64,000 nt of DNA from Streptomyces sp. NRRL WC-3618 (GTDB lineage Bacteria > Actinomycetota > Actinomycetes > Streptomycetales > Streptomycetaceae), in the NCBI RefSeq assembly GCF_001280005.1, contig NZ_LGDW01000188.1, positions 16,879 through 80,878 of the forward strand, given 5' to 3'. Both the position numbers and the translations under genes were made by a program. Shown here piece by piece: positions 1-7,745 of the stretch. How positions within the stretch are numbered: position 1 is the first letter of the stretch; the number at the start of each line of letters is the position of its first letter. The notes beneath the pieces are model-generated. The model was given only the letters and a program-made list of their open reading frames with translations. It made no database searches and was not told the DNA's origin.

Positions 1-19
1 CCTGTCTTCGGTTGTAACA

Positions 20-38
20 TGTCATCCAAGTGATGACA
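20..38. promoter_or_regulatory. RheA-type heat-shock operator
   Basis: A perfect inverted repeat TGTCATC-N5-GATGACA lies about 45 bases before the start of the RheA-like gene. It matches, as I recall it, the palindrome bound by the RheA thermosensor repressor of hsp18 in Streptomyces albus. Together with the neighbouring gene this suggests autoregulation and a divergent hsp18 just outside the left edge; the latter is inference. Confidence 0.75.
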
Positions 39-56
39 AGTGGAGTCGTCGTTGAT

Positions 57-69
57 GCGATGACATCGC
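57..69. promoter_or_regulatory. second palindrome near rheA start
   Basis: GCGATG-A-CATCGC is a perfect 6-bp dyad around one central base, ending 14 bases before the rheA start codon. It contains the same GATGACA core as the upstream palindrome, so it may be a secondary repressor contact site. Confidence 0.4.
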
Positions 70-83
70 GTGTTGGAGGCTCG

Positions 84-815
84 ATGACCCTTGACGATCA
101 GCCCATTTCCGGGGCCCACGGGCTCACCCCCACGTCCTTCCTCGCCGCCGCCACCGCGCTGAACACGATCCACGAAGCGCTGCACACGGCCCGTGGCTCG
201 CGGGACGGAGCGCGCTCCGGGCCCGGCCGGCGGAGCGGCACGGAGACGGGCTCGGAGGCCGGTTCGCAGACAGGTTCGGAGACGGGCTCGGCGGAGGTGC
301 TCGCCGCGCTCGTGCTGCTCCGCGAAGTCCGCGATCAGCTGGCCGAGTGGGAGCCGGGCCTGATCGAGGAGGCCCGGGAGGCGGGCGCCAGCTGGGCGGA
401 CCTGGCCCACCCCCTCGGCGTCTCCAGCCGCCAGGCCGCCGAACGCCGCTACCTGCGCGTACGCCCCGGAACCCCGGGGTCCACGGGCGAGCAGCGGGTA
501 CGCGACACACGCGACCGCCGCGCCGCCGCCCGTACGGTCACCACCTGGGCCCGCGCCAACGCCGCCGACCTGCGCATGCTCGCCGGCCAGATCACCGCGC
601 TCACCGACCTCCCCGCCGGCGCCCGCACCCCGCTCGCCGAGCTCACCGCCGCCCTCGCCGACAACGACACGGCCGCCCTTGTCGGCCCCCTGACAGTCAC
701 CCACGCATATCTGGCGTCCGCCCACCCGGACCTCGCGGCGCGCGTCGACGACGTAGCCCGCCACACCGAACGACTCCGTGACGACATCGGCAGGCAGCGC
801 CAGAGCGGGGCGTGA
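84..815 (+). CDS. rheA: RheA-like HSP18 transcriptional repressor
   Basis: This 243-residue protein matches the actinomycete HSP18 transcriptional regulator family, whose founding member RheA represses the small heat-shock protein gene hsp18 and acts as a thermosensor. The central part holds an alpha-helical HTH-like stretch (GASWADLAHPLGVSSRQAAE), followed by an Ala-rich helical C-terminus. A low-complexity Gly/Ser/Glu/Thr linker with repeated GSETGS-like units lies near residues 50-70. The ATG at 84 was chosen because GGAGG ends four bases before it; an in-frame ATG at 30 would start inside the operator. The TGTCATC-N5-GATGACA palindrome upstream supports the RheA assignment. The target gene hsp18 is not in the window. 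Confidence 0.8.
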   Translation: MTLDDQPISGAHGLTPTSFLAAATALNTIHEALHTARGSRDGARSGPGRRSGTETGSEAGSQTGSETGSAEVLAALVLLREVRDQLAEWEPGLIEEAREAGASWADLAHPLGVSSRQAAERRYLRVRPGTPGSTGEQRVRDTRDRRAAARTVTTWARANAADLRMLAGQITALTDLPAGARTPLAELTAALADNDTAALVGPLTVTHAYLASAHPDLAARVDDVARHTERLRDDIGRQRQSGA

Positions 816-857
816 CCGCCGCGCGCCGTCACGCACCCACCGGACCCACCTGGGACG

Positions 858-1697
858 TCACGGCCACGTCCGGCAGCCCTGGGTCGGCCAGTGCGGGTCC
901 TCCCAGCGGGCGGGGCCGGTGAGGCCCAACAGCCGTACTCCGTGCAGGAGTTCCTCGGTGCCGGGCTGCCCCCGCAGCCGCGCGGGTGCGTGACGCACCA
1001 GCCAGGCCGCGAGCCCGGTGCGCATGTCGTCCGCGTGGTCGTCCTCCCACATGGTCCAGGGAAGCTCGTCCCTCAGCAGGTCGTACTCCCACCGGGCAGC
1101 CGCCTCCGCCAAGTGCCGGTCGGCCACCGGGTGTTCGAGGCCCTCCCAGACGGTGAGCCACGGGCTGATCACGGCGGACGCCTCGGTGCACAGCGCGAGG
1201 AGCTCGTGAACAGGGGCAACAGGGTCCGGGTCGATGAGGCTGTGAGCCCACCAGGCGTGCAGGAACTCCCACACCGCCGCGCTCTGGCGCACCGGCCACC
1301 GTGGCCAGTCGCCCCGAGCGAACGAGCGTCCGACCTCGTCCATGCGGTACGGCTCCACGAGGCCGCCCGCCAGCGCCCTGGCGAACTGGGGCAGGACGCG
1401 GCGCAGCACCGCGCCGTGGTCCTCCCAGTCGGGGGCATGCCACGTGCGATACAGCAGGTCCGGGTCGAGCTCCACGTCCGGGACCTTCAGCAGGGCGAGC
1501 TCCTCCGCGCTGCCCCAATGGCATGTGCACTGAACCTCGTTGGCGCGTGCGGTCATCCCGCGAAAGGCGCCGTCCAGGCGATCCAGGGCACGGTCGAGCC
1601 GAAGTCGGGCGGGGGCAAAAGAGGAAGTGGGGACGAGAGGGGAGGTTGGGAAAGAGGAAGTCGGTGTGTCGGCGTGGTTCGTTTCTGCCGGGTTCAT
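858..1697 (-). CDS. conserved hypothetical protein, possible GNT-free helical fold
   Basis: The 279-residue product is not recognised. It is rich in Trp and charged residues (for example PWTMWEDDHADDMR) and looks like a soluble helical cytoplasmic protein with no signal peptide or membrane segment. The first 30 residues are low complexity, with SSFPTSPLVPTSSF showing an internal repeat, so the true start may be the ATG at 1556, just before a segment that begins MTARANEVQC. It is tail-to-tail with the rheA-like gene (43 bases apart) and shares no operon with it. No function is proposed. Confidence 0.6.
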   Translation of the reverse strand: MNPAETNHADTPTSSFPTSPLVPTSSFAPARLRLDRALDRLDGAFRGMTARANEVQCTCHWGSAEELALLKVPDVELDPDLLYRTWHAPDWEDHGAVLRRVLPQFARALAGGLVEPYRMDEVGRSFARGDWPRWPVRQSAAVWEFLHAWWAHSLIDPDPVAPVHELLALCTEASAVISPWLTVWEGLEHPVADRHLAEAAARWEYDLLRDELPWTMWEDDHADDMRTGLAAWLVRHAPARLRGQPGTEELLHGVRLLGLTGPARWEDPHWPTQGCRTWP

Positions 1698-1766
1698 CGT
1701 GTCGGCACAGCCTCACGGGACTCCAACTGGCTTCCGCCGGTCGAAGATTGCGATCCTAGTCGCCGC

Positions 1767-2258
1767 CTACCTCCAGCCCGCCAGCGAAATCAGCGGCCCG
1801 CCGTCGAGATAGCGACGCAGGGCGCCCGCGCTCGTGCGCACGAACTCCCCCGGGAGCGCGTCGACTTCGACCCAGCGGACGTCGGCGTGCTTGTCGGGTT
1901 CGCGGTTCTCGGGCTCGCCGGTCCAGTCGTGGGCGGCGAAGACGACGGTGAGGTAGCCGTTGGGAGCCTGCACGCCCTGGGCGCCGTGGACGACGTGGAC
2001 GAGTTCCAGGGCCTCCGGTTTCACCCGCAGGCCGGTCTCCTCGTACAGCTCGCGCACCGCCGTGTCGGTGATGGGCTCGCCGGGTTCGCTCTTGCCGAGG
2101 GGGAGGTCCCACATGCCCTGGCCGAACTTGGCGCGCGGGCCGCGCTGGAGGAGGACGACGCGGCCCGCCGCCCTGTCGTGGACGATGACGGCCGCGACCA
2201 GCACGGTCATGGAGCCGAGGGCGGGCGCGAGGGCGAGGGGTGTGCGGTTGTCGGTCAT
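1767..2258 (-). CDS. Nudix hydrolase
   Basis: This 163-residue protein contains a complete Nudix box, from GKSEPGEPITDTAVRELYEE through TGL, matching the Mg2+-binding signature GX5EX7REUXEEXGU. Such enzymes hydrolyse nucleoside diphosphates linked to another moiety, either for housecleaning of damaged nucleotides or for metabolite turnover. The substrate cannot be read from the sequence. The reading frame extends much further upstream, but the ATG at 2258 gives the normal family length and leaves the divergent gene at 2304 its own promoter space. Confidence 0.85.
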   Translation of the reverse strand: MTDNRTPLALAPALGSMTVLVAAVIVHDRAAGRVVLLQRGPRAKFGQGMWDLPLGKSEPGEPITDTAVRELYEETGLRVKPEALELVHVVHGAQGVQAPNGYLTVVFAAHDWTGEPENREPDKHADVRWVEVDALPGEFVRTSAGALRRYLDGGPLISLAGWR

Positions 2259-2303
2259 GGTGCGCCGGAGTCTAGGGCGGCCCACTGACATCGGGTTCCG
2301 TGA

Positions 2304-3107
2304 GTGAACACCAGGGGAATGCTCACCGGCATGGACAGAGCGAAGCCCCGAGCGGACACCAGGGCGGAGATTCTCGCAGGGCAGTTGCGTGCGGCCGAGG
2401 TGCTGATCGACCTCATGGGGGCGCGGCTTCCGCCAGTCGGCTGGTCGCTCGGGGAGGAACCCGTGCTTTACGGGGTCGTCCCTTTCGAGTTGAGCGACCA
2501 GGAGCACTACGCCGCGTTCTCCCACTGGGCCGCTGTTCTGGGGACGGAGCTTCGGACCGAGTCCGGCGTGGCTCGCATACCGATGGACGACAGCTCCGAT
2601 TCAAGCTATTCGACGGGGCGGACCGAGGAACGCCACTGGGAGGGGCTGGAGGTGGAAGCGACCCGGAATGGCGTGCGGGTCGGGTTCTCCAGACATGTGG
2701 CACCCGGTACGGCCGCGCGGGCACGTGTGCCCGAGGCCGGACGGGTTCCTTCGTCGGACCCGGTCCACCGCGCCCAGCTCCAGGCCATGACAGCGCTCGT
2801 ACAGCTGCTGAACGCCGGTCTGCCGTCGGCGACCTGGCAGATCCGTCGCACTCGTGGAGAGCCGGAACTGTCCGGCAGCCTGCCGTGGGCCCGCCGCAAG
2901 CAGGCTCCGGAGGAGCTGGCCGAATGGGCGGACTTCCTCACGACCTCGGTGCGCTACGGGCGCGACAAGCGGGACCTGGGCTACCACCGTTGGGGCGAGG
3001 TCACCGGCAGTGCCCACGGCGTCCCCGTCACCGTTCAGGCGACGACGCGACCTCCTTGGCGGGTCGTCTGGCAGAGGCTGCGCGACCGTCTGAGTCCGCG
3101 TCAGTAG
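2304..3107 (+). CDS. hypothetical protein with internal duplication
   Basis: The product (267 residues from GTG 2304) is not recognised. Two halves resemble each other: each begins with a helix of the type LxxLMGARLPPVGW or LVQLLNAGLPSATW and continues into a predicted beta segment and a charged helix. This suggests a duplicated small alpha/beta domain. There is no signal peptide or membrane segment. The start is uncertain: in-frame ATG codons at 2319 and 2331 are alternatives, and the AGGGG at 2313-2317 fits ATG 2331 best. The gene is divergent from the Nudix gene. Confidence 0.65.
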   Translation: MNTRGMLTGMDRAKPRADTRAEILAGQLRAAEVLIDLMGARLPPVGWSLGEEPVLYGVVPFELSDQEHYAAFSHWAAVLGTELRTESGVARIPMDDSSDSSYSTGRTEERHWEGLEVEATRNGVRVGFSRHVAPGTAARARVPEAGRVPSSDPVHRAQLQAMTALVQLLNAGLPSATWQIRRTRGEPELSGSLPWARRKQAPEELAEWADFLTTSVRYGRDKRDLGYHRWGEVTGSAHGVPVTVQATTRPPWRVVWQRLRDRLSPRQ

Positions 3108-3165
3108 GCGGCCGTCCACGGCCACACACGCCATAAACCTGCGTCCATCCCTCCCATTTCTTCTC

Positions 3166-4362
3166 TCACCCCCGTCGCAGCAGCGGACGTTCCACCAGGA
3201 CGTACGACGTGAGGGCCGCGGCGATCGTCGCCGTCAGGCCCATCGGCAGCAGCTGGTCGTCCGCGACACCGAGGTCGGAGAGGAGGCGGATGACGGGGTA
3301 GTGCCACAGGTACATCCCGTAGCTGAGGTTCCGGCCGACCCAGGCGAGCGCCCCGACCGACAGCAGGCGGGACGGCCACGATCCCGGGAGCAGGTCCAGC
3401 GCCGTCACCACGGTGGCCGACAGGACGGCGGCGACCAGGAAACCGGCGGTGTACCAGACCGGGTTCCACGCGCTCGCCTCCGCGATCGGGATCCGCCAGG
3501 CGATCAGCCCCAGCAGCGCGAACGCGGGCCAGCACAGGCGTCCCGCCCAGCGGCGCAGCACCGCCAGCCGCGGGTCGTCGGCGCGGAGGCGGGCCAGGAC
3601 CACGGCCGCCAGCGCGCCGATCAGGAGCTGGTCGGCGCGGGTGTCGGGGCCGTTGTAGATGCGGTGGGCCGCCGTGGGGTCCCACAGGGCGAGGCGCCAG
3701 AGCAGCGGCAGGACGCACAGGGCGGCCACCCAGGCCAGTACCTTCCGTGCCGTGGTGTGCCGTAGGAGCACCAGCAGCAGGAGCGGCCAGGCCAGGTAGA
3801 ACTGCTCCTCCACCCCCAGCGACCAGGTGTGGCTCAGCGGGGAGGTGAGGTCGGAGTACGAGCCGGCCTCGCCCGCCCGTACGAGGTTGACCACCGACAT
3901 CGCGGCCAGTGCCGCCGCCGTCCACGCCCCGTCGAACAGCGGCAGCGGGAACGCCAGGGACAGGAGCGCGGTGACCGCGCACATCGTCAGCAGGGCCGGC
4001 CCGAGCCGCAGCCACCGGCGCCGGTAGAACCGCCGCAGGTCGATACCGCCGGTGCGGGCGTACTCGGCGATCAGCAGGCGGGTGATGACGAAGCCGCTGA
4101 GCGTGAAGAAGACGTCCACGGCCACCGAGCCGCCGGGCAGCGGACCCGGCTTCACGTGGTAGACGATCACCAGTACGACCGCGACCGTCCGAAGTCCGTC
4201 CAGCCCCGCCACCCGCCCACCACCACGCGACGCCGACGGAAAGCCCCGCCCGCCGCCGGATCTGCGCCGCGGTGGCGCCACCCGCTCGAGCAGGGGCTGC
4301 GGGCTCCGCTCCATGGCCGAGTCAGCCGTGTCTACCGTGCTCCGGTCGGTGGGGGTGCTCAT
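3166..4362 (-). CDS. acyltransferase 3 family membrane protein (OafA/YrhL-like)
   Basis: This 398-residue polytopic protein shows the acyltransferase-3 hallmarks: the N-terminal AGLDGLRTVAVVLVIVYH helix carrying the catalytic His, the motif VDVFFTLSGFVITRLL, and RFYRRRWLRLGPALL. About ten hydrophobic helices follow, with HTWSLGVEEQFYLAWP and LSYGMYLWHYPVIRLL typical of the family. Such proteins O-acylate cell-surface sugars or secreted metabolites from the cytoplasmic membrane. The first 45 residues are a disordered basic leader. The gene stands alone, divergent from the AI-2E-type permease. Confidence 0.88.
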   Translation of the reverse strand: MSTPTDRSTVDTADSAMERSPQPLLERVAPPRRRSGGGRGFPSASRGGGRVAGLDGLRTVAVVLVIVYHVKPGPLPGGSVAVDVFFTLSGFVITRLLIAEYARTGGIDLRRFYRRRWLRLGPALLTMCAVTALLSLAFPLPLFDGAWTAAALAAMSVVNLVRAGEAGSYSDLTSPLSHTWSLGVEEQFYLAWPLLLLVLLRHTTARKVLAWVAALCVLPLLWRLALWDPTAAHRIYNGPDTRADQLLIGALAAVVLARLRADDPRLAVLRRWAGRLCWPAFALLGLIAWRIPIAEASAWNPVWYTAGFLVAAVLSATVVTALDLLPGSWPSRLLSVGALAWVGRNLSYGMYLWHYPVIRLLSDLGVADDQLLPMGLTATIAAALTSYVLVERPLLRRG

Positions 4363-4530
4363 AACGACCGCGCCTGCCCAGCCGCGGCGGAGTCACACAA
4401 AGTCTTATGGTCCTCACAGGTTCGACGCGACCGGCCCGCGCCCTCTCTCCCAGCCGGTCTACTCTGTCGCCGCGTACAGCGATCGGCCATGCGGGTGAAC
4501 GGCCATGTGGGTGAGCGGAGACGAACCAGA

Positions 4531-5730
4531 ATGAACAGCCGTACCGGAGACTCCCGGAGAGTCGGCGGCAGCAGAACCAGGCAGCCGGGGCGGCGCGGTC
4601 CACGGATCCACCGGACGCGTACGACCGTACGCACCACCGGCGCGTCCATGAACGCGCCGAACGCGCCGAACGTCCCGCTCCTGTCGGAGCCCGCCCGGCG
4701 GGTCGCCGCCGGAAGCGTGCTGCTGCTCCTGGTGAGTGGCGTGATCACCGTGGGGGTGTGGTTCTGCATCACGTTCCAGACCGTCGTCACGCCGGTGCTG
4801 CTCGCGCTGCTGCTGTCGGCTCTGCTGGGGCCGTTCTACCGGCGCCTCGTCCGGATGAAGGTCAACAAGTCGCTCGCCGCCGGGCTGGCCTGCGCGGCCG
4901 TACTCGTCGTGATGGGCGGGGCCGCGTACATCGTGGCGACCTCCCTGATCGACAGCGGTGACCAGATCATCAGCTCGGTGCAGCACGCGGCGAGGGATCT
5001 CAGCGAGCGGTTCGAGACCGTCGGCAAGGGACTGGACGAACTCGCCACCAACGCCAAGGACCTGCTGTCCAAGTTCGGCGGCACCGCGCTCTCCGGTGTG
5101 CTGAGCGGTGTCAGCCTGCTCACCGAGATGACCGCCACCGCAACTCTCGCGCTGCTGCTCCTCTTCTTCTTCCTCCGCGACTCCGACAAGGCCATGGCCT
5201 CGCTGCACACGCTCGCGCCCCGTGACTCCGGCGCGACCCTGGAGGTCATGGCCCGCCGCGCCTTCCAGGCGATCGAGGGCTTCATGCTGGGGACGACGAT
5301 CATCGCGTTCATCGACGCCGTCTGCATCACCGTCGGCCTGCTGATCCTCCAGGTGCCGGGCGCCATCGGGCTCGGGGCGCTGGTGTTCATCGGCGCGTAC
5401 ATCCCCTATCTCGGCGCCTTCCTCTCGGGCGCGGTCGCGATCCTCGTCGCGTTCGCGGACGGCGGGGTCGACACCATGCTGTGGGTACTCGGCTTCGTCG
5501 TCGCGGTGCAGTTCCTCGAGGGGAACGTGCTCCAGCCGATCATCCAGAGCCGTACGCTCCAGATGCACCCGGCGGTGATCCTCCTGGCCCTCACGGCCGG
5601 CGCCTCCCTCTCCGGCGTCCTCGGCATGCTCCTGTCCGTACCGCTGACGGCGGCGGCCTTCGGGGTGCTCTCGGAAATGCGCGGACGGTACGAGGGAGGA
5701 ACCGGCCGAGACGCCGAGGCGACGCGCTGA
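4531..5730 (+). CDS. AI-2E family transporter (PerM/YdiK-like permease)
   Basis: The protein has the AI-2E/PerM topology: two N-terminal helices (about LLLLVSGVITVGVWFCITF and TPVLLALLLSALLGP), an extracytoplasmic helical segment with charged residues, then a C-terminal block of five to six helices. The block includes the family-typical IGAYIPYLGAFLSGAVAILV and VAVQFLEGNVLQPIIQSR. It is probably a membrane exporter; substrates in this family are seldom known. The ATG at 4531 is preferred because GGAG lies about ten bases upstream; ATG 4489 and ATG 4648 are alternatives, the last giving the shortest cytoplasmic leader but no ribosome binding site. Confidence 0.85.
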   Translation: MNSRTGDSRRVGGSRTRQPGRRGPRIHRTRTTVRTTGASMNAPNAPNVPLLSEPARRVAAGSVLLLLVSGVITVGVWFCITFQTVVTPVLLALLLSALLGPFYRRLVRMKVNKSLAAGLACAAVLVVMGGAAYIVATSLIDSGDQIISSVQHAARDLSERFETVGKGLDELATNAKDLLSKFGGTALSGVLSGVSLLTEMTATATLALLLLFFFLRDSDKAMASLHTLAPRDSGATLEVMARRAFQAIEGFMLGTTIIAFIDAVCITVGLLILQVPGAIGLGALVFIGAYIPYLGAFLSGAVAILVAFADGGVDTMLWVLGFVVAVQFLEGNVLQPIIQSRTLQMHPAVILLALTAGASLSGVLGMLLSVPLTAAAFGVLSEMRGRYEGGTGRDAEATR

Positions 5731-5820
5731 CCGGACAGTGGTGGGAACGGGGGCGGGGCACCGGCGCCACTTCAGCAGCGGCACTTGGCGCCGCCGAACG
5801 CATCACGCGTAGCGAAGGGA

Positions 5821-5865
5821 AACGTCAGCATGGAGAACGTCAGCATGGAGAACGTCAGCATGGAG
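5821..5865 (+). repeat. 15-bp tandem repeat x3 at a start codon
   Basis: Three perfect head-to-tail copies of AACGTCAGCATGGAG cover the translation start of the acetyltransferase. Each copy brings its own ATG, and the GGAG ending each copy lies nine bases before the next ATG, so it can act as a Shine-Dalgarno sequence for that start. Confidence 0.95.
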
Positions 5866-6402
5866 TCAGCGAGGCTGGTGCTCCGGCGGTTCACCCCGGC
5901 GGACGCGCCGGCATTGGCGGCGTACCGGTCGGATCCCGAGGTGAGCCGGTATCAGGGCTGGGAGGCGCCGGTGCCGTTGGCGGAGGCCGAGCCGCTGGCG
6001 GCCAGTTTCTCGGCCGGGGACCCGCGCGCTCCGGGGTGGTTCCAGTACGCCGTCGAGCGGCGGGACGTGCCCGGGCTGATCGGCGATGTCGGGGTGTGCC
6101 GGAGCGAGGACGGACGGCAGGCCGTGCTGGGCTTCACGTTCGCGCCGGAGTTCCAGGGACATGGGTACGCCACCGAGGCGGTCGCGCGGATCGTCGGGTT
6201 CCTGCTGGCGGAGGAGAAGCTGCACAGGCTCTCGGCGGGCTGCGACGCGCGCAACGTCCGCTCGGCCAAGCTGCTGGAACGCGTGGGATTCCGCCGCGAG
6301 GGCCACCTCGTCCAGAGCCTGTGGGTCAAGGGGGAGTGGACCGACGACGTCCTCTTCGGCCTCCTCGCCACGGAGTACGAGGGTACGCGGGACGGTCGCT
6401 GA
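5830..6402 (+). CDS. GNAT family N-acetyltransferase (RimJ/RimL type)
   Basis: The 190-residue product is a GNAT acetyltransferase of the RimJ/RimL subgroup. It starts the domain with SARLVLRRFTPADAPALAAY, carries the acetyl-CoA pyrophosphate loop FQGHGYATEAVARIVG, and ends with NVRSAKLLERVGFRREGHL. The acceptor could be a protein N-terminus or a small amine; this is unknown. AAGGGA at 5815-5820 sits nine bases before ATG 5830. The coding start is built of three perfect 15-bp tandem copies, so ATG 5845 and ATG 5860 are also possible starts. Confidence 0.88.
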   Translation: MENVSMENVSMESARLVLRRFTPADAPALAAYRSDPEVSRYQGWEAPVPLAEAEPLAASFSAGDPRAPGWFQYAVERRDVPGLIGDVGVCRSEDGRQAVLGFTFAPEFQGHGYATEAVARIVGFLLAEEKLHRLSAGCDARNVRSAKLLERVGFRREGHLVQSLWVKGEWTDDVLFGLLATEYEGTRDGR

Positions 6403-6419
6403 GCCCGCGCGGGAACCGG

Positions 6420-6665
6420 TCACCGCCCCGCGCGGCAGGCCGGGGGCGAGATGTGCGCAACGGGGTCGGCGTCGAGTTGCAGGGCGTCCCGTAATCGGAA
6501 GAGCGAGTCCAACTCCGCGTGCTGCGCGAACCGTTGGAGGAGGGTGCCGATGAGCCGGTCGTCGCCGGCTCGCACCGCGCGGACGATGCAGGGTATGCCC
6601 CCGCAGTCGTCGGTGCGGTGGGTGTCCGTCTGGTTCTGCGTGTGCCCCTGCGTGTGCTTCTGCAT
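6420..6665 (-). CDS. small conserved hypothetical protein
   Basis: This 81-residue protein is not recognised. After a His/Thr/Gln-rich N-terminus, residues 20-75 read like a compact helical domain with regular high GC at third codon positions (core CIVRAVRAGDDRLIGTLLQR). It is convergent with the acetyltransferase gene, whose stop is only 17 bases away. No strong ribosome binding site precedes the ATG. It may be a real small regulator-like protein; a spurious frame cannot be excluded. Confidence 0.5.
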   Translation of the reverse strand: MQKHTQGHTQNQTDTHRTDDCGGIPCIVRAVRAGDDRLIGTLLQRFAQHAELDSLFRLRDALQLDADPVAHISPPACRAGR

Positions 6666-6811
6666 GTGCTTTTCGTAGCACCCTGGGAGTCAATGCCGGG
6701 CACGCGGGCGCTCGTTCGGGTGAAAGGCCTACGAGGGACGCTTGCAGGGTGGCGGGACAGGCAACGCGCGCGACAGTCGCGTCGAACCTCAGTTCGTGAC
6801 GTTCGGCGAGC

Positions 6812-7246
6812 TCACGCCTGGTCCTTCGCCTGGTCCTTCGTGTCGATCTCGGCGATCAGCGCCTCGATCCGGGCCCTGATCTCGTCGCGGATGGGACGGA
6901 CGGCCTCGACGCCCTTGCCGGCCGGGTCCGTCAGCGCCCAGTCGAGATACTTCTTGCCGGGGAAGACCGGGCAGGCGTCGCCGCAGCCCATCGTGATGAC
7001 GTAGTCGGAGGCCTGGACCGCCTCGGTGGTGAGGATCTTCGGCCTGGCGCCGGCGATGTCGACACCCGCTTCCTTCATCGCCTCGACCGCGGCGGGGTTG
7101 ACCTGGTCTCCGGGGACGGAGCCGGCGGAGCGGACCTCGATCCGGTCGCCCGCGAGGTGGCTGAGGAAACCGGCGGCCATCTGCGAACGCCCGGCGTTGT
7201 GGACACAGACGAACAGCACAGAGGCGAGCGGGCCGGAGGAGGTCAT
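6812..7246 (-). CDS. arsC: arsenate reductase, LMW-phosphatase type
   Basis: This 144-residue protein reduces arsenate to arsenite in the cytoplasm. It carries the P-loop CVHNAGRS (Cys14 to Arg20, CX5R) of the low-molecular-weight tyrosine phosphatase fold, and the redox pair Cys88 and Cys92 in MGCGDACPVFPG, as in thioredoxin- or mycothiol-coupled arsenate reductases. The C-terminus has a short KDQAKDQA duplication. A ribosome binding site AAAGGA precedes the ATG. It is divergent from arsR across a 133-base region containing repressor-like palindromes, so both are probably co-regulated by ArsR. Confidence 0.93.
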   Translation of the reverse strand: MTSSGPLASVLFVCVHNAGRSQMAAGFLSHLAGDRIEVRSAGSVPGDQVNPAAVEAMKEAGVDIAGARPKILTTEAVQASDYVITMGCGDACPVFPGKKYLDWALTDPAGKGVEAVRPIRDEIRARIEALIAEIDTKDQAKDQA

Positions 7247-7316
7247 GGAGTCGTCCTTTTCGGGGCTCGGATCGTCCCCGCGTGTGCGGGGCTGTGGTTC
7301 CCAGGGCTCAGCTCGG

Positions 7317-7335
7317 TTCAGCTCATTTCAGCTCA
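7317..7335. repeat. TTCAGCTCA direct repeats in arsC-arsR promoter
   Basis: Two direct copies of TTCAGCTCA, ten bases apart (7317-7325 and 7327-7335), with related GCTCAGCTC sequence just to the left, lie between arsC and arsR. The one-helical-turn spacing suggests a protein-binding array, but no known factor is matched. Confidence 0.35.
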
Positions 7336-7347
7336 GCCCAGGCTGGT

Positions 7348-7387
7348 ATCAGTTAAAGCTGATGTGACAGTATCAGTCCATGCTGAA
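7348..7387. promoter_or_regulatory. ArsR operator pair
   Basis: ATCAG-N6-CTGAT (7348-7363) is a perfect dyad. ATCAG-N6-CTGAA (7372-7387) is a nearly perfect second copy 24 bases on, that is, the same helical face. The second site contains the arsR start codon at 7380. This is the expected layout for an ArsR/SmtB operator controlling arsR-aquaporin and, divergently, arsC. Confidence 0.7.
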
Positions 7388-7694
7388 GTCGGTCGACGCT
7401 GATCTGATGCGGGTTCTCGCTGACCCGCTCCGCCTCCGGATCGTCACCCTGCTCGCCAAGGAGACGCTCTGCAGCACCCATCTGATCGAGGAGACGGGGG
7501 TCAGACAGACCAACCTCTCCAACCACCTGAAGGTCCTGCGCGAGGCCGGGGTCGTGGACACGGAGCCGTGCGGCCGGTTCACCTACTACCGGCTCAGGCC
7601 CGACGTCCTCGCCTCCCTCGCGGACGGCTTCGCCGACCTGGCGGAGACCGCACGCGCCACGGCCGAGAACAACGTCAAACGGTCCTGCCCTTGA
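7380..7694 (+). CDS. arsR: ArsR/SmtB family arsenic-responsive repressor
   Basis: This 104-residue winged-helix repressor contains the ArsR HTH (TGVRQTNLSNHLKVLREAGV) and the wing GRFTYYRLRPDV. A lone Cys in KETLCSTHL sits where the metal-binding box of ArsR proteins lies; further cysteines occur in EPCGR and at the C-terminus (RSCP), which could complete an arsenite site. The ATG is inside an operator-like palindrome and has no Shine-Dalgarno sequence, suggesting a leaderless transcript. It is followed after 51 bases by the aquaporin gene in the same direction. Confidence 0.88.
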   Translation: MLKSVDADLMRVLADPLRLRIVTLLAKETLCSTHLIEETGVRQTNLSNHLKVLREAGVVDTEPCGRFTYYRLRPDVLASLADGFADLAETARATAENNVKRSCP

Positions 7695-7745
7695 TCTCCG
7701 CCCTTGATCTCCGCCGCCTGCGGCGACCGCATTGAAGGAGTCCTG

